A stretch of DNA of 64,000 bases from positions 1 to 64,000 of the forward strand of contig JBCCPJ010000015.1 in the NCBI GenBank assembly GCA_039024895.1, in the 5' to 3' direction. The notes beneath the pieces were generated by a model. The model had not been told where the DNA came from. It did not search any database and saw only the letters and a list, made by a program, of their open reading frames with translations. This DNA comes from JAJDOD01 sp039024895 (GTDB taxonomy: Bacteria; Pseudomonadota; Alphaproteobacteria; Rhodobacterales; Rhodobacteraceae). The position numbers and the translations under genes are program-made. Below, in pieces: positions 9,281-17,187 of the stretch (position 1 is the stretch's first letter; every line of letters starts with the position of its first letter).

Positions 9281-12163
9281 ATGGCCGAGCTTAAGAACAT
9301 CGAGGTGCGAGGCGCCCGCGAGCACAATCTGAAGAATATCGACGTCGATATCCCGCGCGATAAGCTGGTGGTCATAACCGGACTTTCCGGGTCGGGCAAA
9401 TCTTCTCTCGCGTTCGATACGATCTATGCCGAAGGCCAGCGGCGCTACGTCGAGTCGCTCTCCGCCTACGCCCGGCAATTCCTTGATATGATGGAAAAGC
9501 CGGACGTGGATCACATTTCAGGCCTTTCACCCGCGATTTCGATTGAGCAGAAGACGACATCGAAAAACCCGCGTTCCACGGTGGGCACCGTCACCGAGAT
9601 TTACGATTATTTGCGCCTTTTATTTGCACGCGCGGGCACACCCTTTAGCCCGGCGACGGGCCTGCCGATTGAAGCGCAGCAAGTCCAGGACATGGTCGAC
9701 CGCGTCATGACGCTGGAAGAAGGCACGCGCGCATATCTACTCGCCCCCATCGTGCGCGACCGCAAAGGCGAATACCGCAAGGAATTTTTGGAACTGCGCA
9801 AGCAGGGATTTCAGCGCGTAAAGGTGGATGGCCAATTCTATGAGTTGGACGAGCCGCCGACGCTCGATAAGAAATTCCGCCACGATATCGATGTGGTCGT
9901 TGACCGGATTGTCGTACGCGAGGACATCGAAACCCGGCTCGCGGATTCATTCCGGACGGCACTGGATTTAGCCGACGGTATCGCGATCCTCGAAACGGCC
10001 GTCGCGGAGGATGAAGACCCGGAGCGGATGACTTTCTCCGAGAATTTCGCCTGTCCTGTGAGCGGCTTTACGATCCCTGAGATTGAACCGCGTCTCTTCA
10101 GCTTCAACGCGCCGTTTGGGGCCTGCCCGGATTGCGACGGGCTTGGCGTTGAGTTGTTCTTCGATGAGCGGCTCGTCGTCCCTGATCAAACGCGCCCGCT
10201 TGTGCCGACTGAAACAGGCGCTCTCGCCAACTGGCGGAAGGGGAAATCTCCCTACTACATCCAAGTGATCGACGCGCTGGCGAAGCATTACGAGTTCGAC
10301 AAAAAAGCCCCCTGGAAGGAACTGCCTGCTTATGTGCGGCAGGCGATCCTCTACGGGTCCGGCGACGATGAGATCACCTTCCGATTCGACGAGGGCGGGC
10401 GGGTTTATAACGTGGCGAAGTCGTTCGAGGGCATCATTCCGAACTTGGAGCGGCGCTATAAATCCACGGACTCCAGCTGGATTCGCGAAGACCTGGAGCG
10501 CTTCCAAAACAACCGTCCCTGCGGCACCTGCGGGGGCCATCGTCTGCGGCCAGAGGCGCTTGCGGTCAAAATAGGGTCGCAAGACAATCTGCTGCACATC
10601 GGCCATGTCGTTCAAATGTCCATCCGCGAAGCGCTGGCTTGGGTCGAGGACGCACCTAACCACCTTTCCAAACAAAAGAACGAAATTGCACATGCGATTC
10701 TGAAGGAAATTCGCGAGCGGCTCGGGTTCCTGAACAATGTTGGACTTGAGTACCTGACGCTCGCACGTAACGCGGGCACCTTGTCGGGCGGAGAGTCGCA
10801 ACGTATCCGTTTGGCCTCGCAGATCGGTTCCGGCCTCCAGGGCGTGCTCTATGTGCTCGACGAACCCTCAATTGGCCTGCACCAACGCGACAATGACCGC
10901 CTGCTGACCACGCTCAAGAACCTGCGTGACCAGGGCAATACGGTGATCGTGGTCGAGCATGATGAGGAAGCGATCCGGGAAGCCGACTATGTGTTTGATA
11001 TTGGCCCCGGCGCTGGCGTTCACGGTGGTAGCGTTGTCGCCAAGGGGACCACGGCGCAGATCATCAAGAACAAGAACAGTGTCACGGGCGATTACCTCGC
11101 GGGACGTCGCGAAATCGCGGTGCCTGCGGAGCGACGGAAAGGCAATGGAAAGAAGCTTACGGTCGTTAAGGCGAGCGGCAATAACCTGCAGGACGTGACG
11201 GTTGACTTCCCGCTTGGCAAATTTGTCTGCGTTTCCGGTGTCTCCGGCGGTGGCAAATCGACTTTGACAATAGAAACACTGTTTAAGACGGCTTCCATGC
11301 GGTTGAACGGTGCGCGTCAGACACCCGCACCGTGTGAGACGATCAAAGGTCTCGAACATCTCGACAAAGTCATCGACATCGACCAACGCCCCATTGGACG
11401 GACGCCGCGCTCGAACCCGGCGACGTATACCGGGGCTTTCACGCCGATCCGCGACTGGTTCGCGGGGCTGCCCGAAGCCAAAGCGCGCGGGTACAAGCCC
11501 GGACGCTTTAGCTTCAACGTGAAGGGCGGGCGCTGTGAGGCGTGCCAGGGTGACGGCGTTATCAAGATCGAGATGCACTTCCTGCCCGACGTTTACGTCA
11601 CGTGCGAAACCTGTCAGGGCCAGCGCTACAATCGGGAGACGCTGGAGATCAAATTCAAGGGTAAGAGCATTGCCGATGTCCTTGATATGACGGTGGAAGA
11701 CGCGCAGGAGTTTTTTAAGGCCGTGCCGTCGATCCGGGAAAAGATGGATGCGCTCATGCGCGTGGGTCTCGGGTATATCAAGGTCGGTCAACAGGCGACA
11801 ACTCTGTCCGGAGGTGAAGCTCAGCGGGTCAAACTATCGAAGGAGTTGTCAAAACGGGCCACCGGTCGCACGCTCTACATTCTGGATGAACCGACCACGG
11901 GTCTGCACTTTGAAGACGTGCGGAAACTCCTAGAGGTGCTCCACGAACTTGTGGAGCAAGGCAATTCCGTCATCGTGATCGAACACAACCTCGATGTGAT
12001 CAAGACGGCAGACCACATCATTGATATCGGCCCGGAAGGCGGCGATGGCGGCGGCCAAGTAGTGGCGGAGGGTACACCCGAAGAGGTGGCCCGGATCGAG
12101 GCGAGCCACACCGGGCGATATCTTGCAGAGATGCTTGGGATTGCAAAAGTGGCAGCGGAGTAG
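9281..12163 (+). CDS. uvrA: Excinuclease ABC subunit A
   Basis: UvrA is the damage-recognition ATPase of nucleotide excision repair. The 960-residue protein has two ABC modules: Walker A sequences GLSGSGKSSLAF near the start and GVSGGGKSTLTI in the second half, with signature motifs LSGGESQRIRLA and LSGGEAQRVKLS and Walker B regions LYVLDEPSIGLH and LYILDEPTTGLH. Zinc-binding cysteine pairs CPDCDGLG and CEACQGDG...CETCQGQ are present. I chose the ATG at 9281 (MAELKNIEVRGAREHNLKNI, with AGAGGG upstream) over a start 45 bases earlier. The LexA box upstream predicts DNA-damage induction. Confidence 0.97.
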   Translation: MAELKNIEVRGAREHNLKNIDVDIPRDKLVVITGLSGSGKSSLAFDTIYAEGQRRYVESLSAYARQFLDMMEKPDVDHISGLSPAISIEQKTTSKNPRSTVGTVTEIYDYLRLLFARAGTPFSPATGLPIEAQQVQDMVDRVMTLEEGTRAYLLAPIVRDRKGEYRKEFLELRKQGFQRVKVDGQFYELDEPPTLDKKFRHDIDVVVDRIVVREDIETRLADSFRTALDLADGIAILETAVAEDEDPERMTFSENFACPVSGFTIPEIEPRLFSFNAPFGACPDCDGLGVELFFDERLVVPDQTRPLVPTETGALANWRKGKSPYYIQVIDALAKHYEFDKKAPWKELPAYVRQAILYGSGDDEITFRFDEGGRVYNVAKSFEGIIPNLERRYKSTDSSWIREDLERFQNNRPCGTCGGHRLRPEALAVKIGSQDNLLHIGHVVQMSIREALAWVEDAPNHLSKQKNEIAHAILKEIRERLGFLNNVGLEYLTLARNAGTLSGGESQRIRLASQIGSGLQGVLYVLDEPSIGLHQRDNDRLLTTLKNLRDQGNTVIVVEHDEEAIREADYVFDIGPGAGVHGGSVVAKGTTAQIIKNKNSVTGDYLAGRREIAVPAERRKGNGKKLTVVKASGNNLQDVTVDFPLGKFVCVSGVSGGGKSTLTIETLFKTASMRLNGARQTPAPCETIKGLEHLDKVIDIDQRPIGRTPRSNPATYTGAFTPIRDWFAGLPEAKARGYKPGRFSFNVKGGRCEACQGDGVIKIEMHFLPDVYVTCETCQGQRYNRETLEIKFKGKSIADVLDMTVEDAQEFFKAVPSIREKMDALMRVGLGYIKVGQQATTLSGGEAQRVKLSKELSKRATGRTLYILDEPTTGLHFEDVRKLLEVLHELVEQGNSVIVIEHNLDVIKTADHIIDIGPEGGDGGGQVVAEGTPEEVARIEASHTGRYLAEMLGIAKVAAE

Positions 12164-12167
12164 GCTG

Positions 12168-12713
12168 GTGCTGGGCACGCCTAGTTGGGCTTTGCCTCGG
12201 CCCGTCGTCGCGGGTTCAAGCGTTAGACAGAAGAAGCGGCGCGCACCTTGGTCTATCGCTCTAAGGCAACCTTTTTGGGTTGCAGCTACATGGTTCATAA
12301 TGGCATGCACCGCCATGGCCGAAGCTCCGATCCTGTCCGCGCCCGATGCTCAAACCAAACTTGCCGATGGCGAGCTTGTCCTGCTCGACATCCGCTCGCC
12401 TCAGGAGTGGGCCGACACCGGTATTGCAAAAGGCGCATGGCCCGTGTCGCTGCACGAGCCCGATTTCGTAGCGCGGTTGCAGGCGATCTTGCAAAACGTA
12501 CCAGCCGACAAGATCGGCCTGATCTGTGCCACGGGCGGGCGCACGGCACATGTCATCGGGATGTTGGAGGCGAACGGGATCACTGGGGTCGCTGACCTGT
12601 CCGAGGGCATGATGGGAAATCCGCGCGGCCCCGGTTGGATTGCGCGGGGGCTGGACGTCGTGCCGGTGGCGGACGCGTTGAGCGTTTACGAAGATGCGCA
12701 GGCGACTTGGTAG
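12168..12713 (+). CDS. Rhodanese-like protein, probably exported
   Basis: The rhodanese domain covers about residues 70-165 of 181: VLLDIRSPQEWADTG is the first strand, and the active loop is ICATGGRT with the catalytic Cys. Such proteins move sulfane sulfur, but the acceptor is unknown. No ATG lies before the hydrophobic stretch WVAATWFIMACTAMAEA, which looks like a signal peptide. A GTG at 12168 has GGAG seven bases upstream (formed at the uvrA stop) and is my choice. It gives an unusually long Arg/Lys-containing n-region of about 40 residues before the hydrophobic core. Starting at the internal ATG near 12302 would remove the signal sequence. It follows uvrA by 4 bases, so translational coupling is likely. 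Confidence 0.72.
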   Translation: MLGTPSWALPRPVVAGSSVRQKKRRAPWSIALRQPFWVAATWFIMACTAMAEAPILSAPDAQTKLADGELVLLDIRSPQEWADTGIAKGAWPVSLHEPDFVARLQAILQNVPADKIGLICATGGRTAHVIGMLEANGITGVADLSEGMMGNPRGPGWIARGLDVVPVADALSVYEDAQATW

Positions 12714-12740
12714 CCTGGTCTCTGTTGCTTTTGGCCGAGG

Positions 12741-13478
12741 TTAATGGCGTGACCCTGCGGGCGGCTGCCAGAACGTGAGCCGCGCGCGCCCGCTGCGCTT
12801 GGCCTGATACAGTGCGCGGTCTGCGTTCTGGATCATATCATCAATACTGCCTGCCATCATCGAATATGCGACGCCAATCGACATGGTCACCTTGATCGGA
12901 GCGGTGAGACGTTCATTAAAAACCACGAAGCCGCGGCACAGGCGTTCCCCGATCTGATCGACTTCAAGACTGTCACAATCGGGAAGAAACAGGCCGAATT
13001 CTTCCCCGCCGATACGCGCGACCAGATCAGTTTTTCTGACGTTGCGCTTGAGGTGATTGGCCATCTCCTTGAGCACTTCGTCCCCCGCCGCGTGGCCATA
13101 GCGATCATTTACATATTTAAAGTGATCGACATCGATGGCGAGAAATGCGCCTTGCTCGACTTCTTCTAGGGCAAGGATAAAACCGCGCCTGTTGAGCAAG
13201 CCGGTTAACCCATCGGTCATGGCAATTTGCCTCATGTCCTCCAGGCTGTCGGCGGTATGTTTAAGGGCCCATAGGATGATTAAAATCGGCGCAGCGACCC
13301 CGGCCAAAATACCGGCAAACTCAAGGGCGGACGGGGTGTGACGCCCAAAGCCATAGTGGCTTATGAGGAAAACGAAAAACGCGATTTCACTGGCAAGCAA
13401 GGTGCGCGCTATGAAACCCAACCACCCGCGCGGGATGAGTGCCTGGCTTATCCATGCGCGTGTCGTCTTCCGGAACAT
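12741..13478 (-). CDS. Membrane-anchored diguanylate cyclase (GGDEF)
   Basis: A 245-residue protein with two membrane segments (about residues 22-42 and 53-72) followed directly by a GGDEF domain. The catalytic motif is GGEEF at residues 157-161, preceded by MTDGLTGLLNRRGF and IDVDHFKYVNDRYGHAAGD, so it should convert two GTP to cyclic di-GMP. The usual inhibitory RxxD five residues before GGEEF is not evident. There is no separate sensor domain; the short membrane region may serve as one. It is convergent with the rhodanese gene and upstream of nothing obvious. Confidence 0.9.
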   Translation of the reverse strand: MFRKTTRAWISQALIPRGWLGFIARTLLASEIAFFVFLISHYGFGRHTPSALEFAGILAGVAAPILIILWALKHTADSLEDMRQIAMTDGLTGLLNRRGFILALEEVEQGAFLAIDVDHFKYVNDRYGHAAGDEVLKEMANHLKRNVRKTDLVARIGGEEFGLFLPDCDSLEVDQIGERLCRGFVVFNERLTAPIKVTMSIGVAYSMMAGSIDDMIQNADRALYQAKRSGRARLTFWQPPAGSRH

Positions 13479-13619
13479 GGCGACGACATACTCGCTTAGC
13501 CCTAATCAGTACTTAAATCCGCATGTCACGCTCAAAAAGGCGCCCGCCTCGCTGGCAGAGTGCGCGCGCGGCGCAGAAACTCTCAAAGCAAGTCGTAGAA
13601 CGGCAAAACCAGCGACCGG

Positions 13620-14399
13620 TCAGGCTGCTAACTCGATCCAGACGGGCACATGGTCGGACGGCTTTTCACGCCCTCTCACTTCGGCTTCTATCCAGCAATT
13701 GGTTAACAGATCGGCGGCTTGCGGCGTCAAAAGGTGGTGGTCGATCCGAATGCCATCATTCCGGTCATAGGCCCCGCGCTGATAGTCCCAAAATGAGTAT
13801 TGTCCGGGGGACGGGTTCACCGCGCGAAAAGCCTCCGTAAAGCCCAAGTTGAGGATATTCCGAAACGCCGTCCTGCTCTCCGGGCGGGCGAGGGCATCTT
13901 CGCGCCAGGCATCGGGGCGAGCCGCGTCATCATCCTGCGGTATGATGTTGTAGTCGCCGCATACCACCGCCGTCTCTTCCGTCGCGAGCAACGCTTCGGC
14001 GCGCGCTTTCAGGCGCTCCATCCAAGCAAGCTTGTAGTCGTATTTGGGTCCGGGGGCAGGGTTGCCGTTCGGTAGGTATAACCCGCAGACCCGCACCGCT
14101 TTATCGCCCATAACAGTTGCTTCGATCCAGCGCGCTTGTTCGTCGCTCTCATCTCCAGGCAAGCCGCGCGATACATCCTCAAGCGGGAGTTTCGACAGTA
14201 GCGCAACGCCGTTGAAGCTCTTCTGACCGTGAGTTTCAACGATGTAGCCAAGGTCTTCGAAATGCTCGCGCGGGAAGGCCTCATCGACCGACTTGATTTC
14301 CTGCAGCACAGCCACATCCGGCGCGCTGTCTTGTAACCAATTGGTCAAAGCCTCGAACCTTGCCTTGATGCCGTTGATGTTGAACGTCGCAATTTTCAT
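13620..14399 (-). CDS. xthA: Exodeoxyribonuclease III
   Basis: This is an AP endonuclease and 3'-5' exonuclease of base-excision repair, in the endonuclease/exonuclease/phosphatase fold. The 259-residue sequence has all family signatures: KIATFNINGIKAR, VLQEIKSVDEAFP, LYLPNGN, VCGDYNIIP, YSFWDYQRGAYDRNDGIRID and the terminal catalytic KPSDHVPVWIEL. The ATG at 14399 is the canonical start. It lies on the same strand as the SpoIIAA-like and ErpA-like genes upstream but is separated from them by 39 bases. Confidence 0.95.
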   Translation of the reverse strand: MKIATFNINGIKARFEALTNWLQDSAPDVAVLQEIKSVDEAFPREHFEDLGYIVETHGQKSFNGVALLSKLPLEDVSRGLPGDESDEQARWIEATVMGDKAVRVCGLYLPNGNPAPGPKYDYKLAWMERLKARAEALLATEETAVVCGDYNIIPQDDDAARPDAWREDALARPESRTAFRNILNLGFTEAFRAVNPSPGQYSFWDYQRGAYDRNDGIRIDHHLLTPQAADLLTNCWIEAEVRGREKPSDHVPVWIELAA

Positions 14400-14438
14400 A
14401 CCGCAACGCGTAACATCGGTTTCTGGGGAAGGAAATGC

Positions 14439-14810
14439 TCAGGCCGCATCCAAAAGCCAGGCTTCTGCCGCAGCGCGGTCCGTCAGCTCGAAACTCTCGA
14501 TGGTAAGACCCGGGATCAGCTTCCCCTCCACCTCCGCCGCCGTACGAAGCCATGTCTGATCGGAAAGGACGGCGACCTTACCAATCTTGCGAATGCTGCT
14601 GAGGAGCTTTGGAATATACCTGAACTCAACGCCAATGGCCTTTAGCGATGGCAATTCGAACCCGCGGATAACATAAAGAAAGTCGGTCTTCTTCCCATTG
14701 TTTAGGCTGGCAAGAAAGCCCTCAAGACCGCGATGCATTTCATCCGAACTGATCGGACCGGAAATGGAAAGTTCCTGAAAACCTTTCGGGTTCGCATTGA
14801 TTTTGAACAT
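14439..14810 (-). CDS. SpoIIAA/STAS-like protein (DUF3478)
   Basis: A small cytoplasmic protein of 123 residues in the SpoIIAA-like family related to anti-anti-sigma STAS folds. Visible hallmarks are the opening GPISSDEMHRGLEGFLASL, the strand DFLYVIRGFELPSLKAIGVEF, IRKIGKVAVLSDQTWLR, and the C-terminal FELTDRAAAEAWL. In this family the phosphorylatable serine of true SpoIIAA is not conserved, and the biological role is unknown. It sits 32 bases downstream of the erpA-like gene on the same strand. Confidence 0.8.
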   Translation of the reverse strand: MFKINANPKGFQELSISGPISSDEMHRGLEGFLASLNNGKKTDFLYVIRGFELPSLKAIGVEFRYIPKLLSSIRKIGKVAVLSDQTWLRTAAEVEGKLIPGLTIESFELTDRAAAEAWLLDAA

Positions 14811-14842
14811 CTGTCCCTCCGTTTCAAGCGAAGGTTATGTTT

Positions 14843-15175
14843 TCACATCGAAAAGCTCGTGCCACAGCCGCAACTCGAACTCGCATTCGGATTCTCGATA
14901 ACGAAACGCGCGCCAATGATCTCTTCCGAAAAATCGATAACCGCGTTAGCCAGAAAGGGCAGTGACACTTCGTCGACGACAACCTTTTGCCCTTCGCCTT
15001 CAAGGATAAGATCGCCATCGGCCGGGTCATCCAAATCGATGTTGTACTGAAAACCGGAGCATCCGCCGCCCTCTACGGCTACACGCAGCGCTTTCGGTGC
15101 TTCGGCATCGGCGTTTATCTCCGCCAAACGCTCAAAAGCACGTGGGGTCACTTGAGGCGGAATTTGCAAGTCCAT
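14843..15175 (-). CDS. erpA: A-type iron-sulfur carrier (HesB/IscA/ErpA family)
   Basis: The 110-residue protein carries the three invariant cysteines of A-type Fe-S carriers: one in GGGCSGFQY and two in the C-terminal SSCGCGTSF. It should accept a cluster from a scaffold and pass it to apoproteins. The neighbourhood, divergent from dgt with a 79-base gap, is the arrangement I associate with erpA-like genes in Rhodobacterales. Distinguishing ErpA from IscA or SufA by eye is not certain. Confidence 0.85.
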   Translation of the reverse strand: MDLQIPPQVTPRAFERLAEINADAEAPKALRVAVEGGGCSGFQYNIDLDDPADGDLILEGEGQKVVVDEVSLPFLANAVIDFSEEIIGARFVIENPNASSSCGCGTSFSM

Positions 15176-15254
15176 GGGCCGTACTCCGGCGTTTCAATTC
15201 GCTGTCATCCAACATATATGGGGCAAAGCACAGGCGGACAAGACGGGCAGGAAC

Positions 15255-16424
15255 ATGACAGCCGCTTACGCATCGGCACCCGAGGACAGTCGGGGGCGTC
15301 TCTATCCCGAGGACGAAAGCACGTTTCGGTCCTGCTTTCAGCGTGATCGCGACCGGATCATCCATTCCAGCGCTTTTCGGCGTCTGAAGCATAAAACCCA
15401 AGTGTTCATAGAGCATGAGGGCGACTATTTTCGGACCCGTCTGACACATTCGATCGAAGTTGCGCAGGTGGCTCGAACAATCGCCGGCGCGCTTGGGCTC
15501 AATGCGGAACTGACAGAGGCCGTGGCCTTGGCCCATGACCTGGGTCATCCGCCCTTCGGTCACACCGGAGAAGATGCGCTTGCCGAAGCCATGGCGCCGT
15601 TCGGGGGTTTTGACCATAACGCACAGGCGCTGCGAATAGTGACCGACCTTGAACGCCACTACGCGCAGTTTGACGGATTGAACTTAAGCTGGGAAACCCT
15701 TGAGGGTATTGCAAAACATAATGGCCCCGTCACTGCCGAGCGCCCTTGGGCATTGATGGCGTACCAGGCAAAGCAGGACCTGGAGCTTGAGACCTATGCC
15801 AGCGCGGAAGCGCAGGTCGCTGCCATTGCCGATGATGTTGCCTATAATCACCACGACTTGCACGATGGGCTTCGTGCAGAGCTGTTCTCATCGGATGAAT
15901 TGGCGGCGCTGCCGATCCTCAAAGATTGTTTCCAAAAAGTCGACAAACTGTATCCCGGCCTGAACTATTACCGACGGCGGCATGAAGCGTTGCGGCGCTT
16001 TTTCGGCATTCTGGTCGAAGATGTGATTGCCGTGGCCAAGGAGCGTCTGGCGGGCATCCAGCCTGATACTACGAACGATATCCGCCATGCCGGTTTTCAG
16101 ATCATCCGCTTTTCACAGCCTGTGTTTGAAGACCTCAAGGAGATACGCGCCTTCTTGTTCGCACGGATGTATCGCGCGCCAACCGTTATCGTCATGCGCC
16201 AGAAAGTGACGCAGGTAGTCCGCGATTTGTTTCCGTTTTTCCTCGGGAACCCGGAAAACTTGCCAAAGCAATGGCGCAAGGACGTGGAGGAAGTCCAATC
16301 GGAAACGGAATTGGCCCGCCTCGTCTCCGATTACATCTCAGGCATGACTGACCGCTTTGCAATCCAGTGCCACGCGCGTTTCATCGGCGACACCGGTGCA
16401 GGGCAGGTCAGCTTCGAACAGTAA
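15255..16424 (+). CDS. dgt: Deoxyguanosinetriphosphate triphosphohydrolase-like protein
   Basis: An HD-domain enzyme of 389 residues that hydrolyses dNTPs to deoxynucleosides and triphosphate. Metal ligands are visible as RLTHSIEVAQVAR (first His), AVALAHDLGHPPFGH (His-Asp pair), and the downstream ADDVAYNHHDLHDGLRA. The N-terminal IHSSAFRRLKHKTQVF is also family-typical. I chose the ATG at 15255 (GGGCAGG upstream); the frame is open back to an ATG at 15174, but that would overlap the divergent erpA start. The shorter proteobacterial class lacks the E. coli insertion, so substrate preference may be broad. Confidence 0.9.
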   Translation: MTAAYASAPEDSRGRLYPEDESTFRSCFQRDRDRIIHSSAFRRLKHKTQVFIEHEGDYFRTRLTHSIEVAQVARTIAGALGLNAELTEAVALAHDLGHPPFGHTGEDALAEAMAPFGGFDHNAQALRIVTDLERHYAQFDGLNLSWETLEGIAKHNGPVTAERPWALMAYQAKQDLELETYASAEAQVAAIADDVAYNHHDLHDGLRAELFSSDELAALPILKDCFQKVDKLYPGLNYYRRRHEALRRFFGILVEDVIAVAKERLAGIQPDTTNDIRHAGFQIIRFSQPVFEDLKEIRAFLFARMYRAPTVIVMRQKVTQVVRDLFPFFLGNPENLPKQWRKDVEEVQSETELARLVSDYISGMTDRFAIQCHARFIGDTGAGQVSFEQ

Positions 16425-16440
16425 GCGCTTTTGATGTGAG

Positions 16441-17067
16441 CTATGCGCCAAGGTTCGGAATGTCGTCTTCGTTCGCCTTAGGTCGCGGCACGCCAAGCGC
16501 CGCTGCAAGGGCATCAAGTTCCAGGTTGGGGTCGCCGGACGCCTCGACCAAACGCGCCTCAATATCCTGGACCAAAGCAGTGAAGGGTTTGTCTGCAAGG
16601 GCCGTCGACAGGGCGGCTTTTTCCGCCTTCGACAAAGGGGCATCAGACGTCGCTTTCCCGGCCAGTTTAAACAGCGCCAGTGCACCCAAGTCCCCGGAGA
16701 AGTCGCCCGCTTCGATCCGCGCAGCCAAAAGTTCGGCGTTTGCGGCAAGCGTCCGGAAGTCAGTTCCCTCTGCTGTCTCTGCGAGCATGGGGGCGGACAG
16801 GGCATCTTGTGTCGGATTGCGACGGGCTCGTTTGCCCCGGTTCTGAGTTGTGACGACGTTCTCCGATTTTGCGGTGCTGCGGCTGACGCGACGGCTTTTG
16901 CTTTGGGCGCTTGTCGATTTTGCGACTGTGTCGCCGGAGGCGTCATGCCGCGCTTCCGCACGCGATTTGCTGCTGGATGCGTCCGCCAGCACGGTTCCAT
17001 CTGCGGGGAAAGCCTGTGTGGCGGTGAGGATGAAGGCGAGGGATAGCAGGGAGGTAAATCGGCGCAC
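16441..17067 (-). CDS. Secreted alanine-rich hypothetical protein
   Basis: I do not recognise a family. The 208-residue product opens with a clear signal peptide (MRRFTSLLSLAFILTATQAFPADG). It continues with about 70 residues of low-complexity, Ser/Arg/Lys-rich sequence and ends in an alpha-helical Ala-rich half containing FRTLAANAELLAARIEAGDF and ELDALAAALGVPRPKANEDD. Another open frame (16338-17081) covers the same bases, but it is Pro/Arg/Ser-rich nonsense without a signal peptide, so I prefer this one. It is convergent with dgt and alone in its transcription unit. Confidence 0.6.
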   Translation of the reverse strand: MRRFTSLLSLAFILTATQAFPADGTVLADASSSKSRAEARHDASGDTVAKSTSAQSKSRRVSRSTAKSENVVTTQNRGKRARRNPTQDALSAPMLAETAEGTDFRTLAANAELLAARIEAGDFSGDLGALALFKLAGKATSDAPLSKAEKAALSTALADKPFTALVQDIEARLVEASGDPNLELDALAAALGVPRPKANEDDIPNLGA

Positions 17068-17187
17068 CAGGTGAACTCCACTTCATTAAAATCTGAATTG
17101 TGATCAGCCTTTCAGCACAAATGGACAAAATTTAGGCGACTTATAAACAATTGGATCCGCCCTTATCGCCCAGGCCAATTGTTGCGC

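Noticed and set aside
12220..12236. ACAGAAGAAG inside the rhodanese N-terminal region, resembling the dispersed element
   Set aside because: It lacks the GTATTT half and the adjoining hairpin; probably coincidence.
16338..17081. 247-codon minus frame overlapping the secreted hypothetical gene
   Set aside because: It would extend into the dgt coding region and has a random Pro/Arg/Ser composition; the neighbouring frame has a signal peptide.
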